From Phoenix dactylifera (taxonomy: Eukaryota > Streptophyta > Magnoliopsida > Arecales > Arecaceae), in NCBI RefSeq assembly GCF_009389715.1, contig NW_024068487.1, positions 1 through 64,000 of the forward strand: DNA of 64,000 nucleotides, written 5' to 3'. Both the position numbers and the translations under genes were made by a program. A model generated the notes under the pieces. That model did not search any database and was not told the origin of the DNA. It saw only the letters and a list, made by a program, of their open reading frames with translations. Shown here piece by piece: positions 12,071 through 24,540 of the stretch (its first letter is position 1; every line of letters starts with the position of its first letter).

Positions 12071-13900
12071 ATAGCAGTGCTAAAAATTCTTACGTGGTGA
12101 AACTAAAGAAACTAATGAACGTCGAACTCCAATCATATTTGCCTTCCTCGTGTTTGACTAATGCTAAAGAATTTATATCGGATCAAAAATGTGGAAAAAG
12201 ATACATTATTGACGTCTCTTTCCCCGGTAGGACAGGTGAAGAAGGGTCATTGAATGAGATATTGGCGGGTTAGGTTGGAAGTGGGGTGGGGAACCAGGGT
12301 TGGGGCCATGCCTTCTTACCAAACAAAAACAACAACAACAAAAAAAAAAATCAGAAGAAGAAAGAAGAAAAGAAAAGAAAAGAAAGAGTGAGGAGGAGAT
12401 CAGAGATGCGTTCTTGTGCAACTCCAGAGTTACCTTGGTGGATCGGTCCATTAAAATTGATGGAGTCGGGATATTCCTCAGCTTAAGACATGACAGCTCT
12501 TGTGAATGCGAATCGGAGAATGTAATTCATTCTGAAATTGTTCCATATTCCTGGATTTCCAGATATAACATAGCAAATAAATAAGCTTAGTATAATTTGT
12601 AGCATTATTCTGAATATGCTGTTGGAGAAAATTTGGATGAACCTAAAGATACATCAACATCTTTTTGCTGGAACTTTCGTCTCGGTTGAAAGAAACCATG
12701 CATAATCTCAGCCATCTCGGTGCCTGCCACCCACTATGATCTCACTGAGACAGGGATGAATAGATGCCTTTGGTTTTTCAAAATATAAAACTAAAAAAGA
12801 TGGGGTATTCTATTATATATATATTTATATAAATATATGTTTGTGCAAAATTATCCATTGTCATGGAAAAGCTAGTATTAACTTACTTGATCATCATTAA
12901 AATTTAATATTTAACATGCAATATACATTAATGATGTTAGTAGTAATATGCTCAATTATCATTAAAGTTCATTGGTTAATATGGAATAGATATTAATATT
13001 GCCAATACTGATATACTTGGCCATAATTAAGATTAATTGTTTCATATGAAATTAAAATTCAAATACTGAAACCTTCTATTTATTATAGTTTGTTAAATTG
13101 TTATATTATATTTCAATAATTATTAGGTTAAGGAGGAAAAACAATTGCACATATGAGATTGATATTAATGATGGAAATTTGTACAAGAAGAATCTCACAA
13201 AATTCTCCTTTCATTGTAGGAATGCTGGCATTAATAACACCATTATTAATGACGAGTCTTGATCATTGTTAAGATAAATTACTTAATATGCAAATAAAAT
13301 TTAACCATCAAAACATTCTATTTGTTATAATTTATTTTTGTCATTTTATTGCATTTAAAGAATAATTGAAAAGAACTATAAACGACATGTTATATATAGG
13401 TTGGTATTATTGGCAGCGATATCAATGATGAAAATTTCTATACTTTGTTTCTTATATAAATGCTGGTATTAATAATGTCGATATCAATGGCAAGAATTTC
13501 TATCTATCTATCAATAAAATTTATTGTTTAATATGCAATAAACATTTAACTATTAAAAACTTCTATTTATGATAATTTATTATATTAATATATTATATTT
13601 TTAAATAAATAAAATAACTTATCCATTATTTATTATAATAAAAATATTGTATTAATATTTTAAATATTTTTAAAAATTATTTTAATTTTAATTTGCACGT
13701 CCCACAGCTCCTCCTGTCAAAAGAACCCCTCATCAACATCTCCCTCCCCTGTACGTAAGAGAATCCCGCATCTCTACGGGAAAATAAACTAGTTGAACTT
13801 GAGTCTAATTTAACCGCTATTCTTCTATTTATTATATTATATTTTATTATGTTATAGCGTCATCCGGACCGTCCGATCGCATCAACAAGGTGGACCTCTT
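12071..13900. other. Non-genic AT-rich segment upstream of the esterase
   Basis: Apart from the nested tandem array, this stretch holds no recognisable gene. An A-rich and GA-rich tract occupies 12330-12400. Frames across it (for example 12206-12584) are low-complexity and not convincing. From about 13690 the base composition becomes more GC-rich as the promoter region of the gene at 13979 is reached. Confidence 0.4.
12880..13620. repeat. Nested, degenerate AT-rich tandem array
   Basis: A sequence block of the type CATTAA...TTAATATGCAATAAACATTTAAC...CTTCTATTTATTATAATTT recurs. The anchor CTTCTATTT(A/G)T(T/G)AT appears at about 13073, 13313 and 13559, and AATATG(C/A)AA(A/T) at about 13037, 13288 and 13532, giving a period of about 240-250 bases. 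The first long unit contains three shorter units of about 64 bases, starting near 12888, 12951 and 13016. Copies are diverged. It lies just upstream of the esterase promoter. Confidence 0.55.
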
Positions 13901-13925
13901 TCCTGCCGCAGCACTCGTGTTCTCC

Positions 13926-13934
13926 TTTATATTA
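13926..13934 (+). promoter_or_regulatory. Candidate TATA box of the esterase gene
   Basis: TTTATATTA lies 45-53 bases upstream of the start codon. A transcription start about 25-30 bases downstream of it would leave a leader of only about 20-25 nucleotides. It is the best TATA-like match in the local GC-richer promoter. Called by position and motif only. Confidence 0.3.
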
Positions 13935-13978
13935 TCCATCGCGACAAGGAAAAAGCCTGTAAAAGAAAAGGAACCGAC

Positions 13979-16900
13979 ATGCTTCCGCTCCTCTCGCCGC
14001 TTCTGCTGCTCCTCGCATCCGTCGCCCCCTCGCACCTCTTCGCCTGCTCGGCGGGAGCCGCACCCAACCGGTCAGGTGCGGCGGCGGAAGCCGGGAAGCT
14101 GATCTTCATACTGGCCGGGCAGAGTAACATGGCCGGGCGGGGCGGCGTCACTGGCGACCGGTGGAACCGCGTGGTCCCGCCGGAGTGCCGGCCGAGCCCA
14201 GCGATCCTCCGGCTGAACGCAGGCCTACGGTGGGAGGAGGCGCGGGAGCCCCTCCACGCCGACATCGACGTGCTCAAGACCTGCGGTGTGGGGCCCAGCA
14301 TGGCCTTCGCCCACGAGATCCTGCCCTCCGCCGCCGCTCCGGCGGTGGTGGGCCTGGTGCCGTGCGCCATAGGCGGCACCAAGATAACCCAGTGGGGCCG
14401 GGGGACGCCGCTGTACGGGGAGATGGTGCGGCGGGCGAGGGCGGCCGGTGGCGGCGGCGGCCGGATGGGGGGGGTGCTGTGGTACCAGGGTGAGAGCGAT
14501 ACCGTGTCCCGCGCCGACGCGGAGGCGTACATGGGGAGAATGGAGAAACTGATACGAGATCTGCGGTCCGATCTCGGGCTGCCAGGGCTCCTCGTGATCC
14601 AGGTAAGTGGATGGTTTCTGCCCGTCTGATTTTTAATTGAATTGATGAGATTTCAGGTTTTGGAATGCTCCCGTGCACCCGTAGATTAAAATAGAAGCCG
14701 TTATAACTTATAAAAGGAATAATAATTTTTTATTTGATCATTTTTTCCCTATCAGCGTATAAGAAAGAAGCGACGAATAAATTTTTTTTAAAAAAAACAA
14801 GGAATAATTCTTAAAAAACGAATGAAGTGGGCTATCTTTTCTCGGCTTAGTCAAAAAAAGAATTAGCCATGAACGCTTTAACCCCGCTTCAAGACTCTAA
14901 AAAAATATATATATAAAGGGACAAAGAAAGTTGTGGTTGGTCTATTGGACCTGAAAATGATGAACATTGTCATCATGACTTCAACTAGGACTATGATAAT
15001 GGTCCTAAACCGGACCCTTGTTTCAATAGTTGCAATCTCAAACGACGACATCTTGTGTCAAAAGATAAGACATCACAATTAGTAGGCCACAATAACAATA
15101 ATTGCTTCAAAATTATAGTTGGTCGTTGTTGGCTCCACATTCGACTCAAGATTTCAACATGATCTGATAAAAATACCGATTATTATAGAAAACATACTGC
15201 ATGTGATGAAAAGAATTCTGACTGCCATTTTCCATGTAACTTGATAAGCATCTCATTTTATAACAACAAAACTGTTCCAATTACAAAATTTAACTATCTA
15301 ACGAGTATCAATGATGCTCTATCTATTCGTCCTTTTCTTATGTGATCTCAACCATAACTAAGTATTAATCTACTTGCAACCTGCAACCCTGAATAAAAAA
15401 AAATTATGAGCTTTATAGTCCAATAAGAATCCCAACTTACTATACCATAAGTAATAAAAAAAATAATTAATAATGCCAAATAAATAAATATCATATCAAT
15501 TGTTAGAAAACTCATAAATAACAAACATTTAAGTTTTCATTATCATCTTTTCAAAAAAATCATATATATATATATAAAACTAATTGTTCAATAACAATTT
15601 CTTTAGTCATGTCATCAGTTTCTCATTAACTTGATTTCTAGATTGCTTATCAATTTTCTTTTTCGGTTTTGGAATAATCACTCATGACTCTGTTCAAGAT
15701 TGATATTGTACTACATTATAGCCCGTGATGGCTATTCCACTCGTGGTGACTTTCTACGTGTAAGTCCGTGGAAGCTATTCTACTCAAAGTAGTTTTTAAT
15801 ACATAAGCTCGTGAAAGCTATCTCACTCATAGTGTCTTTTTACGCATAATCCCGTGGAGACTATCCCACTCGTAGTGGCTTTCTATGCATAAGACCGTGA
15901 CCCCCTATGTGTCAGCCTATAGGCGCTATGACGAGATTAGTCCAAATCATATTTTATTCGTCTAATTTATCTGCTACTCTTATCAATTCAATTATCATAT
16001 ATACAATGAATTATTTTCAAATTCAAAGCATCTTTGTTCATATAATCATGTTCACAACAGCTAATACATATAATGACCACATAATTATATTTATACTGAA
16101 AATTATATAAAAGTATATCGTCACATACCAAACCTATACAAATCTCATGATGCAATTCCAACGATACAAAATCAAACCACACCTAACATGTTTAGTCAAT
16201 ATAAAATTTATATATCCTTTATCAATCAATTGCCATATTAATGAATTAATTATTTAGAAATTACCTAATTTTAGAGTTCTAATTTTTGAATTGCCTATAG
16301 TTTCTACTCTCCCTTAATTAAAAATTAAAATAAATAAAGGGTTAGGGTCTTACTCAATTTAGAAATTAGAGTATAAGATATCGTTGGGCTTCTTTTTGTC
16401 TGAATGACTGTAGCTCATACAAAATTAGAGCTGACTATGAAAATAGATTTGTATAGAAAGATATACGAGGCGAGCTAGATGACAACGCCCAATTGTTCCA
16501 ATCGATCAGCATAACATAACTCAATTTATCTGATCAAGAAATATATATCCAATTCAGAAAAGAATAATAGATTAAGGGTTATTAATTATAGGTCCAATAA
16601 TAGCTGACAACACTTAGGTGCAAGACGAATAAGGTCGACTAGATAGTAACATCAGACGATTCTGATCGGTCCACTGTGGCTAATCAAGCCAATAAAATCA
16701 TAAAAGGAGAATCAAACCATGGTTCATGTAATATAATAGGGATTCATGACGATAGAGTTTAACGATGATTGGTAATTGTTGGAATAAGGCTAGTGCGACA
16801 GGTGGTCGTAGCAACATTGGTCCAGAGGTCAATTCGAGTCCACAATGAAAACATGTGGGACCTTCCTATTGGGTCCATAAAATCATGCGAAGAGAGAGAC

Positions 16901-18449
16901 AATCTAGATAGAGAGAGAAACAAGAGAGAGAAATAGAGAGAGGAGAGAGAAAGAGAGAGAGGAAAGAGAGGAGAGAGAAATAAGAGAGAGAAGACTCTTT
17001 TCTTCTTTCTCAAAACAGAGGAGAGCCCATCTTTTCTTTCCTTCTCGGATCAAAGGGGTGGCGCGGCCAAGGCAGCCGGCTCCGGTGGCGGTGACCTAGA
17101 GTGGTCTCTCCGCTAAAGCATCATGGTTGGCTGGCGCAAGAAAGGAAAAAGGAAAAGGATCATCACAGAACCGAGCAACTCAGCCTGATCATGGCTATTT
17201 TCTTAACCCACCCCTACATGATCTCAGGGGTCCCCAGGGGCGGCAAGGCTCAGCCTTTTCTGGCGGCCGATGGCGGCGAACATGGGAGAAAGAGACACCG
17301 AAACAGGGCACCCCTATTTTGAATTAAATTCTGGCGATTAGTTGACTCAAATTCAAGCAAGGATGGCTATAAACCTAGGAAAAGGAGAGGAAAGCAAGCG
17401 ACACTCACCTTGGTCTAGCAAGGTTCCGACGGCTCTTTTTGACGATGAATAGGAGAGGAGATTTGAGAAGAATCATGAGATCAGCAGCGATTCTTGGACT
17501 CCTCGAGGACGGCTTTTAACGAAGGGGGAGGGGGAGATAAATAGGTGAAGTATTGGAGTTCTAATCGAACTTGGATCGCCTTAGGACTCCTGAAGTATGG
17601 GCAAGATGAAGGAGGAAGAACACCGGAAAAGACTCCGATCATGAGTCTTCTCCTCCTTTCCATCGCAAGCACCAGAGCTTGCTCCAAGATAATTGGGCCC
17701 GGCCTCTTCAGGCTTGCCCACTAGCCCAGTTCAAAAATGGGCTGCAGCTCAGGATTGACCCCAAAAAAATTGGGCTGGGTTATTACGATTTTCTTCCCTG
17801 TTAAGTTTTTGCTTGAAACTTTGAATTAAACTGCAGTTCTTGTAATAGCATGGTACTGTTCATATTAGTGGATCAAATCAACATTAGCTCCTCAAGAAAA
17901 TTTAATAGATGAACAATAAGAAAATAACCATGCATTTATCTCTACAGGTGTAGATAGGTTTGGATTTAAGCTGCACCCAACCAAGATAACATGTGACTGA
18001 CATTCATGTTAAGAAAATACTTCTCATAATCATAACTTTTAATTCACTTTCTAGTTATAATAGTTTTTTTTTCCTTTTTTTTTAGTTTGAGGATGGGGGT
18101 GGAGTTTACCTCCTCCTGCCTATCAATCAACTTGTAGGCATCGGTTGATGTTCCTTCTCCAGGGTTTTTTTTTTTTTAAAAAAAAAAATATCATGCCTAA
18201 CAGAAACTCAAAACAAATGTTATTAAAAACTCTTACATTTTTCCACTTGTGCAACATCGGCAAAATTTTAGAACTATTTCTAGACTGGATTTTAATGCCT
18301 AGAGGAGTTGATCTAGTGAGAAACTTAGTTATATGAGCTTGTCAAAAGAAGATCATTAATAATCGGTCATAAAATTGAACACCCTTCTGCAGTATGTTTG
18401 TGCATGTATGCTATATCCTTGAATGGTCCTTCCTTACGCTTTTACCAAA

Positions 18450-18547
<98 letters not shown>

Positions 18548-19634
18548 TCCTTCCTTGCGATTTATACAAGAAGCCTTTTCTTCAAGTATGAAAGCTTTTA
18601 TGATTGAATCAATTAACTCTCTCTCTCTCTAGATCTCCTGGTTGGAACTTGGAAGCCTGGCTGGAACTCAAATTAAAGGAAGGGCCAAACTCCGCTCTCT
18701 CCAATCAACACGAGACTTTATCAACATAGCTAGTAGGCAACCTCCTCGTGTTCGGTTTTTAAATCTTATTATAACATGCCTCTAAATATAATCATCATTC
18801 ATGTATAAGATTATTTACAAACCTCTTATTCTTTTTTTTAAAAAAAATATTCTGCATTGTGGGGACAAACAAATAACATTATGTTATAAGCTGATAGAAA
18901 ATAAGATTTTATTAAGTAGTGTCTTGCCTGATAAACTTTTATGGCTGCCTATAAAACTGCAGTGATATAAATCTTCACAAAACTTACGGTGTTGCCTGGA
19001 AATGCTTTACTTTGCATCAAAATTCAAAACTGACATGAATCTTAAACATAGTGTTAATAGTTTGATAAGTCCATCTGATGTCATTGCCTTCATTCAGTTC
19101 TCTATCACAGCACTGCTCGTTTTAGTCACAAAATCAAACCTCATAGTATATATACTTTTGATTGTAGCTCTTTGAATAGTTATCCTAATTCAAGGACTGG
19201 TTTTTGAGTAGATGTCTGTCCCCACCCCACCCCTCTCATATACTGTGTTTGCCTCCTTGGAGCCTATGCATGGTTTGATCGTCATCATACACTATTTTCC
19301 ATATGATATATGTTAGGGTTGACCCCATAATATCTAGCACTATCAACAGACTTAAAATCATGGACTTAAAAACTTACATCACTGTATCTGCATGTAGGTT
19401 GCTCTTGCATCAGGAGAGGGAAACTACACAGACATAGTAAGGCAGGCTCAGAAGGGAATCAGACTTCCTAATGTTGCGTGTGTCGATGCCAAGGGGTTGG
19501 CACTTAATACCGATCACCTGCACCTCACCACGCAAGCTCAAGTTCAGCTTGGTAAACTATTGGCTACATCCTATTTAAATCATTCTAAAACAGACACCAC
19601 CTCTAGGGTGTCATTTATTTCGATCCATATCTAA
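13979..19634 (+). CDS. SGNH-type probable carbohydrate esterase (SASA/DUF303 domain)
   Basis: A secreted acetylesterase-like hydrolase of the plant family typified by Arabidopsis At4g34215, expected to remove acetyl groups from carbohydrates; the natural substrate is not known. Exon 1 is 13979-14602 (donor GTAAGT); exon 2 is 19398-19634 (acceptor TGTAG). The join is phase 0 and gives 286 residues, a normal length. Residues 1-26 form a leucine-rich signal peptide. The nucleophile block is LAGQSNMAGRGG (about residues 45-56). VPCAIGGTKITQWGRG supplies the oxyanion-hole region, LWYQGESD is conserved in the family, and the catalytic Asp-His pair is TDHLHL in exon 2. The first exon is extremely GC-rich while the rest is AT-rich, a common monocot pattern. 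The 4.8 kb intron is filled with repeats. Family confidence is high; substrate is inference. Confidence 0.9.
15721..15900. repeat. 43-base minisatellite, 4.2 copies
   Basis: Four consecutive 43-base units (15721-15763, 15764-15806, 15807-15849, 15850-15892) plus an 8-base partial. Each has the form xxCCGTGxxxGCTATxxCACTC, then GTAGTGxCTTT and xxACGCATAA. The spacing is exact while the bases have diverged by roughly a quarter, so the array is old but free of indels. Confidence 0.85.
16888..16990. repeat. GA-rich low-complexity tract
   Basis: About 100 bases made almost only of GAGA and AGAGAAA units. On the minus strand this is CT-rich, a composition frequent in plant promoters and leaders and inside LTRs. 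It lies inside the LTR-like block of the esterase intron. Confidence 0.85.
18453..18545. repeat. (TA)n microsatellite with flanking direct repeats
   Basis: About 46 TA units. The tract is bracketed by two copies of a 16-base sequence, ATGGTCCTTCCTTACG at 18423-18438 and the same with one mismatch at 18544-18559. Predicted frames of alternating Tyr-Ile across it are artefacts. Confidence 0.95.
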
Positions 19635-22600
19635 ATTGATAATGAAAAAAAATATTGAAATAAAGCACGATTTCACCACAGAACTTTAAACATGATTTTG
19701 ATAGCCAGCCAGCTGCTTGGCCTACTTTTGTGTTCTCAATATACTCATTTTTTACCAATGAAAAATGATTACATTATAAAAAAATAAAGTTTTTTCGAGT
19801 CTCAACCCTATTATCGACTCGTTATTTATATAAAAATAACATGACATGTAAAATAATATTTATGTGATATGCCTAAGCTATATGCTCAGGCCCAGCTCAA
19901 TTGTTTCAAGTCCTTACTTCTGTTATCCATTTGGTGCCTAGGCCATGCTCATGCTGAAGCTCAACCAACTTTCGGCTGTTAGATTCGCTATTACATGTAT
20001 CATTTTGATCCAATTGCATTACCTAAAGTAACGGATTTGTCCAACATTACTCCCTGAGCAAGATTTTCGTAACTACTTGAATGAATCGATTCTCATACAT
20101 ACATAGATAGGCTAATTAAGCTTGTATATGATTGGTTGGTGAGATGTGGACCAGAGTACAAGCAGAAGGCAGCATGCTGGCAAGAGTAGCATATAGATTT
20201 GTATGGATTAGCTTGTGTGAATACTGTATAAGATCTTGTATAGGACCTTGCTATTTATAGCCTTATGGTTAGTTCTACACACAAACACACACAAAAAAAA
20301 GAAAAGAAAAGAAAAAAAAAACAGAGAGGGAGAGGGGCTAAAAAAAACTCAAACAAGTTGGAGAGCATTATAATTTATCAGGAATCCAATGAGATGCATG
20401 GTGAAGCATCTTAGCTTAAATATTCACAGTCACGAGATATCACAGCATACAGGCTGGGCCTAGGAAACAGAAAGAAGGGTTAGGAACAATAAATCAAGAA
20501 TTGGTTACAATAGAAGAGAAGGGCTATTTACAACATTTGTCAGCTGCAAGATTTAGAGAAAAACCCCTACCCTTCTCCAAGCCATAGGGAAGGAAGTTTT
20601 GGACTTGAAAGCGACCAAAGTAGCAAGCAAATGGGCTTTTTAAATAGGCATATCGCCTTGTGAATAGAAGGCAGGCCCTTTCTGTTGGTTGAAGTGCGGT
20701 CCGCCGAAGTAGGGAATGCGCCACAGCTTGACCCACGGCACGACTCCACCCCATCTCATTAGTTTACGATTAGGGATCCTGGAAAGAAAGCCGGAATCAC
20801 TTGGGGGCTGACTGACAAAGAAACTCATTAACAAGAAAGTGAGAGGCAGGGTTAGCCAGGATGGAACCTAGCTCTGCAGAAGTAGATTGAAAGAAAAACT
20901 CGTGCTAACTACCATGCCCGACTGAGTGAAGTTGACTCATCGCAAAATAGATGAAGTGGAAAGAGGAGGGGCATAAGGAAAAAAGATTAGGGCTGTTCGC
21001 CCAAGCAAGAGCTTTTCAAACTAGAGCCCATAGTTAGAGCTGGTGCAAAAGCCCAAGCTAGAACTCATACTTTACTCAGAGCGTTGGTTTTGCTGGATAG
21101 AATTATATATCTGTGTAGATATGACTGAACGTAGTCTATACGTGCATTTAATTGCAAGAAGGTATGATGTTTTGCGCCAGTCCTGAATCCATTTGGGGCA
21201 ATTCTCTTTCGGTGCAGCCTTGATGTTAAGAACTCATTTGCTCCAAAGATTAATTTATGGATATAACTAGGCTACTCTACATCCTAATTCACTAAGGTTC
21301 TTCCAAATGGTTATAAAAACCTTTAAGTTCATGGTAGTGCCAACCTAATTTGGCAGTGCCCTACTAGGAAATTTCCAAGAAGGGTGTTGAAGTCCTCACT
21401 TGGGAACTCAAACTTCGGTCAAATCCGCTAATTCTGCGTTGGATATAATTTTAAGCTTTGGGATGGTTTGAGCCAACTGCTACTAATGGTGGGTTGAAAT
21501 GAACCTTGGGATGGACCCATCTAGGGTGGAATATTTTACCTGCATTTGTAGTCAAAGTAAGGAGTAATGCTAGGGTTGCCCAATTCATGTACGCAGAAAA
21601 TTTTCTTGCCACGTGTTTCGAAGATTTGTGCAACTCATTGGAACTTGTGTGATGCATGCGAAATGGTTGAAACTAAGTTGGCAAGCTAGCATTATTGAGG
21701 CCGAGAAATTTTTTGTGCACTTAAAATGTAAAGTCTTCTAAGAAGCACCAAATTGCATCCATGTATTCTTATGAATGAGATATGTGTGACTAGGGATGCA
21801 AATGGACCAGACCTAAGCTCAGAAATTTTCATAGGTGGTGTGACCCACATATTTAGACCATGGGGAGAGCTGCTCACATGCCATGCAGCTGAGAGCCTTA
21901 TCTCACCACCCTCCTATGTTTTCTTGAATACTGCCAAAAAGGCAACCACTCTTCTTCACTGTTTTCTTTTCATTGCTTTGTTTCATTCAGGATACAATTA
22001 ATTGCTAATGTTTCATAAGTCAAATAATGGACATATCATCTTCTATTTTGCTTAGACCACACAAGGCAGCAGTCAAGACCAAAGAGGCGTGAGGTTCCGC
22101 AGATTACAATAACTAGGCTATATATTTATCAAACATTCCATTCTATACGGCGAGGTGTGTCCCTAGAGGCGTTTCTTCCACGACTCATGCACATATGGAG
22201 TCTACCAACCACCACTCTGCTCCCTCGCTCCCTTAAATATCTCTTATGGACCCTCTAATGCCCACGTACCTATTCTTTAGTTTTCTTCATCAACTTTCCT
22301 TCTTAGAGGTCATCCATTACGTAATACCAATGCTTGTAGCCTAAATTAACGACACCTTACAGCCTGTGGGAAGACCTCGTGGAGGATTGATTAATATATA
22401 TATAATGATCCAATATTGGTTTGAAGTCTGAGCATCAAGGAATTGATGGTTCGATGTGGAGACCAACCAAATCATGACATGAGCGTAGGAAAAAAACACC
22501 ATCTTTCCAAGAACAACAGGTTAGAAAAAAGGACCAATCTATATGCTGAGAAGGTCCTAACAAGCTTAAAAAACCTGCCAGTCTTATTTCCTAATGTTTG

Positions 22601-24110
22601 TTGAAAAGAGAAGGACAAGACGTTGCTCTTTTCTAACATACCTAAACAAACCTGCTCAAATTTTCCTTGTCAAAGTCTAGTAGGAGAATAAATCTAATAT
22701 TCTATGGATTAAGTAGAAGAAAATAACTTAGCGCATCTTAGTTTGGAGAGAGATTTTTTTTCTAAGGTGCTTCACCGTTAATCCAGTGCCGGTGGTAGCT
22801 TGCACCCCAAGCTATGGTTTTTTTTTAGGGTAAGACCACAAGCTATGGCAATCCCTAAACTATTTGCTATTTGACTCATATCGAATGCTCTCCTCTATGC
22901 GAATGGTATCCTCTACGTATAGTCACCATATCATCCATCCCGAAGATGGGCAGCTTTTCTTCATCTCGGAGACTTTGTGGTGCAAAATTTGCAATGTAGC
23001 CGATACAAAGTCTGTCTTTTGTGTTCATGTCTTTGCTCAGTTTTAATTTATTAACAATTTCGTCTTCTCAAGGAAACATGATAGAGTTATTTTCAAGCAT
23101 GCGGGCCAATTATGGTGGTATTTTATCTAATTATACGAGGCATTTCCCCACCGATCATTTTCTAAAGCTTGTTACCCTACTTCTAAACCGGGATTAGCTT
23201 ACATAATTGCTGCCGACATCGCGTAACTATAATATAATACACAACAATTCTAGAGTTCAAAAGCCACCACATCTTTCCATGGTTACATACCTAATGAACA
23301 ATCACATTCGTAACATGATCTTTGGGTGCAATGGCTCCAGCACTAGAGCATTGTTGCCCATCAGAAATACTTTATTGGTGAAACTTATCCTTTTGGATTA
23401 ATTTATTAATGGTGACTCCTTGGACACATAATTGCTGATAAAGGTTAGGTACGTTCCTTCAATTCATTGGTCATGTGGGGGTTCAATTGAAGAGTAGTAT
23501 ACATCACCATCAAGACTGGTGTGGCTATTGCATATGATTGGGTTGTAACTTAAAGCAAACCTTCAGTAAGATGGGTTTCATTTAATTAGATAATATGACT
23601 GGTGAGTAGAGTCTAAAGCCATCAAGCTTCCATAGCAATTAACTGACATATTATCGATCAGGAAAGCCAGCCTTATCTGGAATAAGATACAACTATTCAT
23701 CCAATTCCAAGTCTGAGTTGATGAATAAAGACCATTCCTGCTAGATAATAGGTCAGTATGTTGTCTCCCTTGTAGCTATCACAGATTTAGAGGTCCCCAA
23801 ATAGGACCAATGGAAGCTAACATTGTAGCATCAATGGTGCCAGTTGGACCAAGTCCCATCACTGCCTAGGTGCAATTCACCTATTAGAACTGGTAACTTC
23901 TCTTTAGTCACTGCAAAGAATACTGGCCAGTGATATAAAATATTGGGATTTTATATCAAAAAAAATTCTTGGTGTCCTTTCTTCCATAGCAAAAAAAAAA
24001 TGTGGATTCCACTCTGCATGCACAAGTTTCTTAGTTTACAATTAGACCTAACTTGGATGCCTCTAGTCCAGCCCACAGCTAAAGTAACATAAATTAATGC
24101 AACTAAAAAG
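19635..24110. other. Non-genic segment downstream of the esterase
   Basis: Contains the esterase 3' region and then no recognisable gene. A patch at about 20480-21110 differs in style from its surroundings and is listed separately. 21230-23900 carries unremarkable AT-leaning sequence with short frames lacking domains. I see nothing further that I can name. Confidence 0.4.
20480..21110. other. Possible organelle-derived (NUMT-like) insert
   Basis: This patch has balanced composition (about 45% GC by eye), few homopolymers, and a purine-rich style that contrasts with the AT-rich flanks and resembles plant mitochondrial intergenic DNA. Example segments are GTGCGGTCCGCCGAAGTAGG at 20694 and GTGAGAGGCAGGGTTAGCCA at 20839. 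I cannot identify an organellar gene in it. The call is stylistic and needs a comparison with a palm mitochondrial genome. Confidence 0.3.
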
Positions 24111-24113
24111 ACT

Positions 24114-24377
24114 CTAGATCAATGTAAAAATCTCTTTCCCTTTTTTTGCGGTAAAAATGGATTTATCATACCAATCAATTGTAAATACATCCTTTGGAAT
24201 CGGCAAATAAAATGTCCAACAAAGCAAAAAGAATATTTGACATAATAATCTACAACGTAGTCTCATATGATTAGTTATATATGAAGCCATCAAATCTGCA
24301 CCAATATTAGCTTCTCTATATGCATAAATTATCTCTTTCCCTTTTATTAACCTGAGTTGGATGTTCATATGATACAC
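24114..24377 (-). pseudogene. LINE RNase H C-terminal remnant
   Basis: An 87-codon minus-strand frame carrying IIYAYREANIGADLMASYIT, the end of a plant LINE RNase H domain with the last catalytic Asp in the (A)AD(W)(L)AS motif. The upstream catalytic parts are missing. The sequence differs from the neighbouring copy at 24.7 kb, so it is a separate, older insertion or a different subfamily. Confidence 0.65.
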
Positions 24378-24540
24378 ATGTAGCTATACATAGCATATGT
24401 AATGCCAGTGTACCAAGTATTGGATATGTTGATATACCAAGCGTGTCATCATCTTATTAGGTTTATTTGTGAAACAAATTTCACATACCAATTGCTTAAA
24501 GACTAGAACTTATATCACCAACAATATCTATTTCTAAACT

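Larger units (their letters stand above)
15100..17795 (-). repeat. Probable degenerate LTR-retrotransposon-derived block
   Basis: Read on the minus strand, the block starts near 17795 with TAATAACCCAGCCCAATTTT, a style of sequence common at plant LTR beginnings. It passes through promoter-like GC-rich and CT-rich sequence and ends in a region carrying a 43-base minisatellite. There is no gag or pol frame. The boundaries and the class are inferred from style only; no matching second LTR or target duplication was identified. It could be a solo LTR, a non-coding LTR element or an unrelated repeat. Confidence 0.3.
14603..19397 (+). other. Single 4.8 kb intron of the esterase gene
   Basis: Bounded by GTAAGT at 14603 and AG at 19396-19397. 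It contains, in order: AT-rich sequence; an LTR-like block with a 43-base minisatellite; a GA-rich tract at 16888-16990; GC-rich unassigned sequence (17040-17700); and a (TA)n tract at 18453-18545. No coding exon of the esterase is needed from within it, since the two flanking exons join in phase and the SASA domain is complete. Confidence 0.8.

Noticed and set aside
13927-14678. Long minus-strand and second-frame ORFs over the esterase first exon
   Set aside because: Shadow frames of very GC-rich coding sequence; only the 13979 frame carries the SGNH motifs and joins exon 2 in phase.
18394-18632. Frames of alternating Tyr and Ile (also at 28046-28337)
   Set aside because: They are translations of (TA)n microsatellites, open on both strands and in several frames.
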